From: Streptosporangiaceae bacterium
Lineage (GTDB): Bacteria > Actinomycetota > Actinomycetes > Streptosporangiales > Streptosporangiaceae
Assembly: GCA_030041195.1 (NCBI GenBank)
Contig: JASHOI010000532.1
Location: 1-15,745, forward strand
Reading direction: 5' to 3'
Length of the DNA: 15,745 nt
The first letter of the stretch is position 1. The number at the start of each line of letters is the position of its first letter. Position numbers and translations under genes: made by a program. This document shows positions 7,122-14,690 of this stretch, piece by piece. The notes beneath the pieces were generated by a model. It made no database searches and was not told the origin of the DNA. It saw nothing but the letters and a program-made list of their open reading frames with translations.

Positions 7122-8960
7122 TTAACCCCCCTTGGCCGGGACCGGAGACCGGTCCTCGCCTTCAGCGAGGCCGCCGCGCACCGCATGGGTGATCGAGCTG
7201 GCCACGTCTCGCCCGGCGAGCTTGTTGTTCAGCGCGGCGATGCGCATGAGCGTGGTCAGCGTTGGGCGTGGCGAAGCCAGGCGGAGCTTGTGGTCGCGTT
7301 TCTCGGCATAACGGGCTATCCACAGCAGGGCGCTCACGCCCTGCGCATCGCAGACACGAAGAGCGGCGAGATCCACGATGACCGGCCCGCGGTGGTCGTC
7401 GATGAGCCTGGTGAGGTACCTGACCGCGCCGGCGGCGGTCGCGGTGTTCAGTTCGCCGCCGATGCTGGCCACGGCTTCGCCGGTGACCAGGATCCGGTGG
7501 CTCAGCTCAACCGATGGAGTCGCGGCCAGGTCGTCGTCGTCCTCGGGTACCGAGCCGGGTTCTGGAGCAGCTGGCCGAAGGGAGAGGCGCCGGGGCCGGG
7601 CGTGCCGCGGCTTGGGACGCCTGCCCGATGCGGTCACGAGGCTGAGCAGCAGGACGACGAATCCGCACGCGGCTATCACCAGCCAGGCGGGGTGGCTCGC
7701 GGCTGCGAAGTCATCGCGGATCGTGCCGTGTAACCTTCCGGCGAGGATCGCTCCGGCCGCCGAGACGCCGAGCGACTGGCCGGCCTGCCGGCCCGCCGAG
7801 GTGATGCCCCCGGCGACGCCGGCCTGGGCACGCGGCATCCCGGCGACCGCGACGGCGGAGATGACCGTGTTGACCGCCCCGTACCCGGCGCCGAACGCGA
7901 CGTAGCTCGCGGCCAGGAACGCCCACGGTGCCGTTGCGGGCGCTCGCGCCAGCAAGAGGCAGCTGACAGCGAGCGCGATGCCGGCGACCGTCAACGGAGC
8001 GCGGGCACCGCTGCGGCCCATCACCCGCCCGGCCAGCGGCCCGGCGACCGCGGTGGCGGCCGCCAGCGGGATCAGCTGCAGCCCGGCCTGCCGGACGTTC
8101 AGCCCGTGGACCTCCTGCAGGTAGAGAGTGGTCAGGAACAGGAATCCGCCCAGGCACGCGAACGCGCACACGGTGATCGCCAAAGCGCCGCTGAACGGAA
8201 GGCTGCGGAAGACCCGCAGGTCGATCACTGGGTCGGCGCAGCGGCGTTCCCAGGCCACCAGCAGCGCGACCGCGACCGCGGACGCGCCGAACGCGGCCAG
8301 AACGTGCGGCGACCGCCACCCGGCCGAGGGCAGCTCGATGATGCCGTACACCAGGCACCCCAGAAACGCGATCACCAGGGCCTGGCCGGGAGCGTCGATG
8401 CGCCGCGGACGCGCCGCCCGTGAGTTGGGGATAGTGAGCCCGGCCAGCACGAACGCGATCACCGCCGGGAGGGCGGTGATCCAGAACAACGACCGCCATC
8501 CCCAGATGGCGGCGAGCGCGCCGCCGGCCGCGGGCCCGGCCACCATGCCGACGCCGAACGTGCCGGACCACAGCCCGATCGCCCGGGTCCGCGCGGCAGG
8601 TTCGGTGAACGTGGCGGTGATGATGCCCATCGACATCGGTGTCAGCGCGGAGCCGCCGGCGCCCTGCAGCGCACGGAACCCAATCAGCCAGCCGACGCCC
8701 GGGGCGATACTGCACCCGGCCGACGCGAGCGTGAAGACCGCGAGCCCGGCCTGCAGGACGCTGCGCCGGCCGAACCGGTCACCGATGGCGCCCGAGGTCA
8801 GCATCAGGCTCGCCGTGGTGATCGTGTACGCGGCGATGGTCCACTGCAGCCCGGCGACCGGCGCGTGCAGGCCGCGGCCGATCAGCGGCAGTGCGAGGTT
8901 CACCACCGTCGTATCGATGGCGATCATGAACATGCTCAGACAGCAAACAACGATGGCCAC
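7122..8960 (-). CDS. MFS (DHA2/EmrB-QacA-like) exporter fused to a C-terminal STAS domain
   Basis: 612 residues from GTG at 8958-8960; an in-frame TAA lies about 55 nt upstream and no better start is visible. Residues 1-445 are a 14-helix drug:proton antiporter of the EmrB/QacA type: IDTTVVNLALP (14-25), motif A GAIGDRFGRRS (57-67), motif C region GTFGVGMVAGPAAGG (133-147), WGWRSLFWI (153-161). After a basic then acidic linker (446-487) comes a STAS domain (~488-582) with VIVDLAALRVCDAQGVSALL. STAS domains bind nucleotides or anti-sigma kinases, or regulate SulP transporters. Here the serine usually phosphorylated in anti-anti-sigma factors is replaced by Gln540. Cytoplasmic regulation of the exporter by this domain is an inference. 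The repeated element at 9036-9128 lies 75 nt upstream of the start. The substrate may relate to the flavin-linked genes upstream. Confidence 0.88.
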   Translation of the reverse strand: MAIVVCCLSMFMIAIDTTVVNLALPLIGRGLHAPVAGLQWTIAAYTITTASLMLTSGAIGDRFGRRSVLQAGLAVFTLASAGCSIAPGVGWLIGFRALQGAGGSALTPMSMGIITATFTEPAARTRAIGLWSGTFGVGMVAGPAAGGALAAIWGWRSLFWITALPAVIAFVLAGLTIPNSRAARPRRIDAPGQALVIAFLGCLVYGIIELPSAGWRSPHVLAAFGASAVAVALLVAWERRCADPVIDLRVFRSLPFSGALAITVCAFACLGGFLFLTTLYLQEVHGLNVRQAGLQLIPLAAATAVAGPLAGRVMGRSGARAPLTVAGIALAVSCLLLARAPATAPWAFLAASYVAFGAGYGAVNTVISAVAVAGMPRAQAGVAGGITSAGRQAGQSLGVSAAGAILAGRLHGTIRDDFAAASHPAWLVIAACGFVVLLLSLVTASGRRPKPRHARPRRLSLRPAAPEPGSVPEDDDDLAATPSVELSHRILVTGEAVASIGGELNTATAAGAVRYLTRLIDDHRGPVIVDLAALRVCDAQGVSALLWIARYAEKRDHKLRLASPRPTLTTLMRIAALNNKLAGRDVASSITHAVRGGLAEGEDRSPVPAKGG

Positions 8961-9035
8961 GGCCCCCGTCGCGCGGCCGAGCGGCCGAGCGCTAACCGCG
9001 GTGCCCCCTTAAACAGCGGTGTGCGATCCCCCGTC

Positions 9036-9128
9036 TTGAATTGAACCGGCCGCGGCCCGGTGCGGCCAGAGCACGAATGTTGCAGAAATGTGGCGAGGAA
9101 CCGCCGGCCTGCGCCGGCAGTCAGCGAT
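9036..9128 (-). promoter_or_regulatory. Repeat element copy A: structured leader/operator upstream of MFS-STAS
   Basis: Near-copy of 14691-14784 (34 of 40 identical in the low-coordinate block, 20 of 21 at the other end, a variable middle). On the minus strand it can fold GCCGGC-GCAG-GCCGGC (9103-9118) and GTGC-7 nt-GCAC (9060-9074), followed by a palindromic GGCCGCGGCC. The high-coordinate end covers the methyltransferase stop codon and its last two sense codons. It ends 75 nt upstream of the MFS-STAS start, a spacing similar to copy B before the ABC operon. Function is inferred. Confidence 0.65.
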
Positions 9129-9894
9129 CCCCGGCCGGCCGGGCCGAGTCAGCTATCCCGACGACCATGCGGTAGCCGCAGTCGAGTTCGGGCTGCGCCA
9201 GCAGAGCGTGATGGCGCGCGGCCCAGGTGCCGTCGCTCAGGTCCCGCCGCAGGCGTTCCACGCCGTCGCCGCGCTCGCGTTCGGTCTGGGCCAGCATCGA
9301 GATCCCGGCGCGGACGGCCGGGTCAAGATAGGCGCCGGGCCGGCTCCAGTACGCCCCGCCGAATCCGTCCTGGCAATCGTGCGGCACCGGCAGCGGAACC
9401 ACGTCCAGGCCGAGATCCAGCGTCGCGCACACGTCCCGGAGCGACGGACCTCGCCGCCGATCGAACGCGAAGGCCTCCGGGAAGTAGCCGGCCAGCCAGA
9501 GCCGGTCCATGACCAGCTGATCCCAGTGCACGACGATCACGCGGCGCCGCGCCACCCGGCGGAGCTCGCGCAGCCCGGCCCGGTAGTCGCTCCAGTGGTG
9601 GACGGTCAGAATCGCCATCGCGGCGTCGAAGCTGCGGTCGTCGAACGGCAGCGACTCGGCGGTGGCCGCGACGCACGGCGCCGCGCCTTCCGGCCGGGCC
9701 CGGCGCATGGTCGCGCTGGGTTCGACGGCCACGACCGCGCGGCCGGCCGGCTCGTAGGCGCCGGTGCCGGCGCCGACGTTGAGCACCGAGCCGCAGCCTT
9801 CGAGCGCAGACCAGATGGTCCGTTCGAGGCGCGGGTCAGCGCGCCGGGTGGTGTTGTAGGTCACGCCGATGGTGTCGTAGATCTCCGCGGTCAC
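9121..9894 (-). CDS. Class I SAM-dependent methyltransferase
   Basis: 257 residues from GTG at 9892-9894, which overlaps the TGA of the fused RibE-RibB gene as GTGA; an ATG 45 nt further upstream would overlap that gene by 49 nt and is less likely. Rossmann methyltransferase features: motif I SVLNVGAGTG (36-45), acidic end of strand 2 VAVEPS (Glu58), SLPFDDRSFDAAMAILTVHHW (81-101) and LRELRRVARRR (109-118). The C-terminal half (DCQDGFGGAYWSRPGAYLDP) follows a widespread but uncharacterised group of actinobacterial small-molecule methyltransferases. Tight coupling to the riboflavin enzyme suggests a flavin, lumazine or other pathway intermediate as substrate, but the sequence alone does not prove this. 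Confidence 0.82.
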   Translation of the reverse strand: MTAEIYDTIGVTYNTTRRADPRLERTIWSALEGCGSVLNVGAGTGAYEPAGRAVVAVEPSATMRRARPEGAAPCVAATAESLPFDDRSFDAAMAILTVHHWSDYRAGLRELRRVARRRVIVVHWDQLVMDRLWLAGYFPEAFAFDRRRGPSLRDVCATLDLGLDVVPLPVPHDCQDGFGGAYWSRPGAYLDPAVRAGISMLAQTERERGDGVERLRRDLSDGTWAARHHALLAQPELDCGYRMVVGIADSARPAGDR

Positions 9895-11117
9895 AGGTGC
9901 GCCGCCAGCTCTGCGATCGAGATCAGAGGCAGAGACCACGCGAGCGCGAAGCGCTCCACGGCAGGCCCGGTCAGCATGTGCCCGTCCGGGCCCATGACCT
10001 CGCAGATGGCCGCGACCGTGGGCAGGCCAGCGGCCGCGCAGAGCGCCAGCGATGCCTCGGTGTGGCCTGCCCGCTCGGCCAGGCCGCCGGCGCGCCCGGC
10101 CAGCGGGAAGACGTGACCGGGCCGCAGGAAGTCGGCGGGCGTGGCGTCGGGGTGCGCGAGGCGGCGGATGGTCGCGGCCCGGTCATGCGCGGACACTCCG
10201 GTGCCGGTGCCGGCGGCGAGATCGACCGAGAGATGGTACGCGGTGCCGTGCCGGTCCCCCGCGCCAGGCATCGGCCCGATCTCGAGCCGGTCGAGGCGTT
10301 CGCGATCGCACGGAACCGTGGTGTGCCCGCACACCTGGGTCAGCAGGAACACCATCGACTGCGGCCGCAGCCCCGCGCCGGCGAACACCACGTCGGCCTC
10401 GGCCTCCCGGTCCGGGTCGTAGATCAGTACCCCGCCCCCGGCAGCCAGCTGGGTGGCGCACTTGCCGACTCCGGCCGGCCCGGTCAGCTCCCCGGCCCAC
10501 GGCAGCGCGACGAGGGAACGGCTGGCCACCTGGCGAGCCGACTGCCACAGGTCCCGCGCCGACTTGACGAACAGGTCGGACTCCAGATTGACGCGCCGCT
10601 CGGGGCGCAGACCGGCGAGCGTGGTCTCGGCCAGGGTGATCGGGATCAGGGCGACCGAGAACCGGTCGGTGAGGACTTCGGCAACGGTCAGGCTGACGCC
10701 GTCGACGGCGACCGAGCCCTTGGCGACGATCTCATCGAGGAACCGCTTTGGCGGCCGGATCCACACCCGCAGCGAACCGCCGCGCTCGGCGTCGACCTTG
10801 GTCACCTTGCCGATCGCGTCGGTATGCCCTTGCACGAGGTGACCGTCCAGGGCGTCGCCGACGCGCAGCGGCAGTTCCAGGTTCACCCTGTCGCCCGGCG
10901 CCAGCCCGCCCAGGGCGCTGCGCGTCGCGGTCTCGGCAGACATCTCAGCCGTGAAACGCCCGGCCGCACCGTCGACCTGAACCGCCGACAGGCAGGCCCC
11001 GTTGACGTTGACCGATCCGCCCGCCGACAGCCCCGTCGCGGTCTTCGGCGCTTCGATGACGAGCCGCGAACCGGTCTTGATCACGGTCCCGATCTCGGTG
11101 ATGCGTCCGGTGTACAT
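9891..11117 (-). CDS. ribE-ribB: Fused riboflavin synthase (RibE) - 3,4-dihydroxy-2-butanone-4-phosphate synthase (RibB)
   Basis: 408 residues from ATG at 11115-11117. Residues 1-~195 are a two-barrel riboflavin synthase: MYTGRITEIG, GACLSAVQ, LVQGHTDAIGKV (94-105), KGSVAVDGVSLTV (133-145). It makes riboflavin from two 6,7-dimethyl-8-ribityllumazines. Residues ~210-408 are a DHBP synthase, making the four-carbon unit from ribulose 5-phosphate. Its acidic loop is DPDREAEADVVF (retaining the DRE, second Glu and final Asp of canonical DRENEGD), with TGTGVSAHDRAATI (304-317), RPGHVFPL (332-339), AGHTEA (metal His352) and ICEVM (Glu373). Key residues look intact in both halves. The usual partners RibA, RibH and RibD are not in the window. 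RibB is normally fused to RibA, so this pairing is unusual. An FMN-riboswitch-like leader precedes it. The Shine-Dalgarno GAAGGAG is 10 nt from the ATG. Confidence 0.9.
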   Translation of the reverse strand: MYTGRITEIGTVIKTGSRLVIEAPKTATGLSAGGSVNVNGACLSAVQVDGAAGRFTAEMSAETATRSALGGLAPGDRVNLELPLRVGDALDGHLVQGHTDAIGKVTKVDAERGGSLRVWIRPPKRFLDEIVAKGSVAVDGVSLTVAEVLTDRFSVALIPITLAETTLAGLRPERRVNLESDLFVKSARDLWQSARQVASRSLVALPWAGELTGPAGVGKCATQLAAGGGVLIYDPDREAEADVVFAGAGLRPQSMVFLLTQVCGHTTVPCDRERLDRLEIGPMPGAGDRHGTAYHLSVDLAAGTGTGVSAHDRAATIRRLAHPDATPADFLRPGHVFPLAGRAGGLAERAGHTEASLALCAAAGLPTVAAICEVMGPDGHMLTGPAVERFALAWSLPLISIAELAAHL

Positions 11118-11120
11118 GAT

Positions 11121-11169
11121 GTGACAGCTCCTTCGGTCCGCAAGTGATGGCGTTCCTTCGGACTGTCAC
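11121..11169 (-). promoter_or_regulatory. Complementary segments linking the aptamer to the ribE-ribB ribosome site
   Basis: On the minus strand GTGACAGTCC (11160-11169, inside aptamer helix P6) is complementary to GGAGCTGTCAC (11121-11131), which includes the GGAG Shine-Dalgarno, with one bulged G (10 pairs). The two structures are mutually exclusive, giving a plausible translational switch. CCGAAGGA also occurs twice (once just after P6, once at the Shine-Dalgarno). Confidence 0.5.
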
Positions 11170-11262
11170 CGATGGTTCCGGGATTGCGCCGGATCGATCC
11201 GCCAGCGGCGGAACTCGCGGACTATGACCGCGCAGCACGGGCTCGCACCGTTCCAGGTCAGC
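11151..11262 (-). promoter_or_regulatory. Divergent FMN-riboswitch-like aptamer before ribE-ribB
   Basis: Reading the minus strand, five helices follow in the order and with the loops of the RFN element. P2: ACGG-loop TGCGAGC-CCGT (11237-11251). P3: CGCGG-TCATAGT-CCGCG (11216-11232). P4: TCCGCC-GCT-GGCGGA. P5: CCGG-CGCAATC-CCGG (11178-11192). P6: CGG-TGACAGT-CCG (11159-11171). The strings CATAGTCCGCGAG and CGGTGACAGTCCG are close to the consensus. Joining segments differ: GACCGGC is GCTGCGC, GCCGAC is ACCATC, and the final GGATG is altered to AAGGA. I could not find a convincing P1. It lies between the ATPase stop (11270) and the riboflavin enzyme start, the expected place for an FMN sensor; ligand specificity may have changed. 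Confidence 0.65.
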
Positions 11263-11269
11263 ATAGCGG

Positions 11270-12049
11270 TCATCGTGAACCGGTGAGCTTGCGGGCATCG
11301 TGGACCAGCCGGCCGACCTCGGCGCGCAGGTGCACGAACTCGGGCAGTTCCCTGGTGGTGATCTGGTCGCGCGGCTCGGGAAGCTGCACGGTCAGGTCGG
11401 CGCGGACCCGTCCCGGCGCCCCGGTGAGCACCACCACCCGGTCGCCGGTGTAGACGCTCTCGTCGATGTCGTGGGTGACCAGCAGGATCGTGATGCCCGA
11501 GTCCCGGCGCAGGCGGAGCACCAGGTCCTCCAGGTCCTCCCTGGTCTGCGCGTCCACCGAGCCGAACGGCTCGTCCATCAGCAGCAGCACCGGATCGCAG
11601 GCGATGGCCCGGGCGATCGCCACGCGCTGCTGCATCCCGCCCGACAGCTGCCACGGATGGCGGCCCGCCGTGTCGGCCAGGCCCACGGACGCCAGTGCCC
11701 GCTGCGCGGCGTTCCGGCGGCGGGCGCGGCTGTGCTCGGTGCGGCGCAACGGCAGCGCGACGTTGTCGCGGACGCTCAGCCACGGGTACAGCGACCTGGA
11801 GTAGTCCTGGAACACGACGCCCAGCCGCTCCGGCACTCCGCGCACCGGGACCCCGTTCACGATGATGATTCCGCCGGTCGGGCGCTGCAGCCCGGCGATG
11901 CACCGCAGCACGGTGGACTTGCCGCAGCCGGAGGGCCCCACGATGCTGACGATCTCGCCCCGGGCCGCCTTCAGGCTGATTCCGTCGACCGCCAGGTGGC
12001 TGCCCGCGCCCGTCCGGTACGCGTGGCTGAGGTCGGTTACGTCAAGCAC
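11270..12049 (-). CDS. ABC transporter ATP-binding protein (nitrate/sulfonate/taurine/thiamin-precursor type)
   Basis: 259 residues from GTG at 12047-12049 (VLDVTDLSHAYRT), overlapping the upstream permease stop by 8 nt; a GTG at 12061 or TTG at 12088 is possible and no start has a clear Shine-Dalgarno. All motifs are present: Walker A GPSGCGKST (38-46), Q-loop VFQDY (Gln81), signature LSGGMQQR (135-142), Walker B LLLMDEP (155-161) and H-loop THDIDE (His193). The sequence groups with the SsuB/TauB/ThiZ-like ATPases that power type I importers with a single binding protein. It is the last of four tightly overlapping transporter genes. The riboswitch-like element starts directly after its stop. 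Confidence 0.9.
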   Translation of the reverse strand: MLDVTDLSHAYRTGAGSHLAVDGISLKAARGEIVSIVGPSGCGKSTVLRCIAGLQRPTGGIIIVNGVPVRGVPERLGVVFQDYSRSLYPWLSVRDNVALPLRRTEHSRARRRNAAQRALASVGLADTAGRHPWQLSGGMQQRVAIARAIACDPVLLLMDEPFGSVDAQTREDLEDLVLRLRRDSGITILLVTHDIDESVYTGDRVVVLTGAPGRVRADLTVQLPEPRDQITTRELPEFVHLRAEVGRLVHDARKLTGSR

Positions 12050-12836
12050 GGTGCTGCCCACGGTGCCACGCCAGCACGTAATGTTCAACGCCGCTGAGCA
12101 GCGCGTTGAGCAGGTAGCCGAGGATGCCGAGCAGCACGATCCCGGCCCACAGGGTGGTCATCTGATAGTTGCCGTACGCGACGTTCATCTCATAGCCGAT
12201 GCCGTCGGTGCTGCCGGTCAGCTCGGCGACCACCATCACGACCAGCGACAGCGACACGGAAAGGCGCAGCCCGGCGAAGAACTTCGGCAGCGTCGCCGGC
12301 AGGATCAGCCTGGTTATCCTGTCGCTGGCGGAGAGCCGGAACACCTGCGCGGTCTCCACCTGGAGCCGATCGACGGACCGGGCACCGTCGATCGTGTTCA
12401 CCAGGATCGGCCAGATCGTGCCGAACGCGATGAACGCGATCTCCATCTCGTTGCCGAGCTTGAACAGCGTGATGAACACCGTCACCAGCGCGACCGGCGG
12501 CAGCGACCGGCCGTAGTGCAGCAGCGGCTCCAGGTAGCCCGACAACTCCTCCGACCGGCCGATCGCGATGCCCAGCGGCAGGCCGACGCCGGTCGCGATG
12601 GCCAGGCCCAGGCCGATCCGGCCCAGGCTGGGCAGGACGTTGCCGATGGCGGCGGAGGTCAGCGCGAGATGGCTGGCCGGGCCGGAGAACCACAGGTGGT
12701 ACATCTGCGCCACGATCGCCGACGGCGCCGGGAAGAACACGCTGCGGTGTGCGTCGGCCCATTCCTGCCAGATCGCGACGCTCGCGGCCAGCACCACCCA
12801 GTGCCCCGCCCACCGGGTCGCTCTCGCCGCGGTCAC
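12042..12836 (-). CDS. ABC transporter permease 2 (SsuC/TauC/ThiX-like)
   Basis: 264 residues from GTG at 12834-12836, overlapping the TGA of permease 1 as GTGA, with GGGGCGGGA just upstream acting as ribosome site. Six membrane helices are expected. FFPAPSAIVAQMYHLW (34-49) is the typical family N-terminal segment, and the EAA coupling loop is at ~160-195 (ETAQVFRLSASDRITRLILPA). This inner-membrane subunit forms the channel with permease 1 and contacts the ATPase. The frame can be extended far upstream to ~13595, but that portion is antigenic-looking Arg/Gly-rich shadow of permease 1 and is not included. Confidence 0.88.
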   Translation of the reverse strand: MTAARATRWAGHWVVLAASVAIWQEWADAHRSVFFPAPSAIVAQMYHLWFSGPASHLALTSAAIGNVLPSLGRIGLGLAIATGVGLPLGIAIGRSEELSGYLEPLLHYGRSLPPVALVTVFITLFKLGNEMEIAFIAFGTIWPILVNTIDGARSVDRLQVETAQVFRLSASDRITRLILPATLPKFFAGLRLSVSLSLVVMVVAELTGSTDGIGYEMNVAYGNYQMTTLWAGIVLLGILGYLLNALLSGVEHYVLAWHRGQHRA

Positions 12837-13648
12837 GTTCCCGCCCCGAGATAGGCGCGGTGCCAGGGCAGCGCCCGGCGCTCGGCCCAGACCAGCAGCG
12901 TGTTGAGCGCCAGGCCCAGCAGGCCGGCCAGCAGCGCCGCGGCCAGGACCTGGCTGAGGTCGTTGGCCGTGTTCGCGTCCGAGATGAACGCCCCGATCCC
13001 GTCGCCGTCGATCCGGCCGGTAATGACGCCGGTCGAGATGTTCAGGATGATCGCGATCGACGAGGCGATGCGGATCCCGGTGGCGATGAACGGGGCCGCG
13101 GCCGGCAGGCAGACGCGCCGGATCACGGCGATCCGCCCGAACCCGAACGCCCGCAGCGTGTCCTTCGCCACCGGATCCACGCCGTCCAGACCGTAGATGG
13201 TGTTGAACAGCACCGGCCAGATCGACGCGTAAACGATCAGCGTGACATCCATCCGCAGGCCGGGACCCAGCACGAGCGCCACCAGCGGGATCAGCGCCAC
13301 CGAGGGGATCGGCCGGAGGAACTCCACGATGGCGCGGGTGACGCTGCGCACCACCGGCACGCTGCCCAGCACCAGCCCGGCCGGTACGCCGACGGCCACC
13401 GTGATCGCCATCCCCGCCGCCCACGCCTCGATCGTCGCCGCGAGGTCGGTCAGGAACTGCGCGTTGCCGAGCAGGCTGCCCGCCTGGGCCACCACCGTCG
13501 AGGCCAGCGGCAGGGTCGACCGGGAGATGACGGTTTCCCCGGCCAGCTGCGCGAGCAGCAGGAAGGCCACGATGCCGAGCAGGCCGGCGGCCCACCTCGG
13601 GACCCGGGCCCCGCGGGGGTCAGGGCTTGCCGGCGAGGATCGCGGCAT
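12833..13648 (-). CDS. ABC transporter permease 1 (SsuC/TauC/ThiX-like)
   Basis: 271 residues from ATG at 13646-13648, overlapping the end of the binding-protein gene by 29 nt; no clear Shine-Dalgarno is seen, so translation is probably coupled. The first membrane helix is at ~18-37. The domain includes FLRPIPSVALIPLVALVLG (110-128) and the EAA loop at ~160-195 (DTLRAFGFGRIAVIRRVCLPA). It differs substantially in sequence from permease 2, so the channel is a heterodimer, a common arrangement in this transporter class. Substrate specificity comes from the binding protein. Confidence 0.88.
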   Translation of the reverse strand: MPRSSPASPDPRGARVPRWAAGLLGIVAFLLLAQLAGETVISRSTLPLASTVVAQAGSLLGNAQFLTDLAATIEAWAAGMAITVAVGVPAGLVLGSVPVVRSVTRAIVEFLRPIPSVALIPLVALVLGPGLRMDVTLIVYASIWPVLFNTIYGLDGVDPVAKDTLRAFGFGRIAVIRRVCLPAAAPFIATGIRIASSIAIILNISTGVITGRIDGDGIGAFISDANTANDLSQVLAAALLAGLLGLALNTLLVWAERRALPWHRAYLGAGT

Positions 13649-14600
13649 TGAAGTTCGACTTGAGTTCTCCGAACTCGAGCATCAGGTCCGCGAGCTGCTG
13701 CAGCTTGGCGGTGGACACGCTGGTCGGGAACTTGCCGATCGCCATGACGTCGGCCACGTTCGCGGGCACCTTGAGGTAGGTCTCGAACGCCTTCCGGGCC
13801 ACCGCGGGGTTCGCATCTATCATCGTGCTGGCCTGGCTGATCGCGGCGGCGAACGCCGCGGCCGTGCGCGGGTACTTGTCCGCCCACGCGGTGGTGACGG
13901 TAAAGCCGCTGATCGTGTAGTTCTGAGCCGCGCCCTGGTCCAGGTCGGCCACGACCCTGGCCCCGATCCGCTGCTCCAGCTCGGTGACGTACGGCTGGGT
14001 GCTGTACGCGGCGGCCACCCGGTGCGCCTGCAGCGCGGCGGCCATGTCCGCGAAGGCTATCGGCACCAGCGTCACCTGGCTCGGCTGGATGTTGTAGGCC
14101 TTCAGGGCCGCGTCGGTGAGCAGCACGCCGTTCCCCGCCGGCGCGTTCACCGCGATCGTCTTGCCCTTCAGGTCGCCGGGGTTGGTGATACCGGACGACT
14201 TCAGCGCCATGAGCTCGTTCAGATCGGGGCCGAGCTCGAGCCCGCTCGCCAGCACCCGGAACTGTCCCAGGCCGGACGCCTGCGCGCCGATGAACGTGGT
14301 GAGCTGGCCCGCCCCGACGTCCATGCTGCCGTGCAGCAGCGCCGGAACGACAGTGCTCGTGCTCTGGATGGTCTGCATCGTCACGTGCAGGCCATGCGCG
14401 GCGAACAGCCCGCGCATCTGGGCGACGTACAGGGCCGCGTTGGCTTCGGCCGGGACCTGCCCGACGATCAGGTCCGTCTTCTCCGGCTTGCTGGTCGCCG
14501 CGGCCGACGACGTCGATGAGCCGCTGCAGGCACTGGCCAGCGTCATGATGAGAACGCTCACCATGGCCGCCGTGGCGACGGGGATAGCGCGGCGCCTCAT
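13620..14600 (-). CDS. ABC transporter substrate-binding lipoprotein (NMT1/THI5-like)
   Basis: 326 residues from ATG at 14598-14600 with a clear Shine-Dalgarno (AAGGAG, 4 nt spacing). The N-terminus RRR plus hydrophobic stretch ends in LASAC (Cys25), an approximate lipobox followed by a Ser/Ala-rich linker. The mature domain has VGQVPAEANAALYVAQMRG (47-65), HGSMDVGAGQLTTFIGAQASG, and LKGKTIAVNAPAGNG, typical of receptors for thiamin precursors, riboflavin (RibY-type), sulfonates or nitrate. It acts outside the membrane and hands substrate to the permeases. Linkage to riboflavin enzymes and an FMN-like riboswitch makes a flavin or precursor a reasonable guess for the ligand; the sequence alone does not fix this. 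The longer upstream frame (to 15686) is antisense to the NB-ARC gene and is excluded. Confidence 0.88.
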   Translation of the reverse strand: MRRRAIPVATAAMVSVLIMTLASACSGSSTSSAAATSKPEKTDLIVGQVPAEANAALYVAQMRGLFAAHGLHVTMQTIQSTSTVVPALLHGSMDVGAGQLTTFIGAQASGLGQFRVLASGLELGPDLNELMALKSSGITNPGDLKGKTIAVNAPAGNGVLLTDAALKAYNIQPSQVTLVPIAFADMAAALQAHRVAAAYSTQPYVTELEQRIGARVVADLDQGAAQNYTISGFTVTTAWADKYPRTAAAFAAAISQASTMIDANPAVARKAFETYLKVPANVADVMAIGKFPTSVSTAKLQQLADLMLEFGELKSNFNAAILAGKP

Positions 14601-14690
14601 ATCGCTCCTTCGGGTCCGGGTGGGCATGCGGGCCAGGCAGCGCCGTCCAGGTGCAGGACGAACGTCAGCCGGCCGTCCGGCGCCGCCGGT

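Noticed and set aside
7119..7128. Perfect 10-bp palindrome GGGTTAACCC at the MFS-STAS stop codon
   Set aside because: Too short to be more than chance in this composition and no second copy was seen nearby.
12837..13595. Upstream extension of the permease 2 frame
   Set aside because: It is out-of-frame shadow of permease 1; the GTGA overlap with GGGGCGGGA upstream gives a natural start at 12836.
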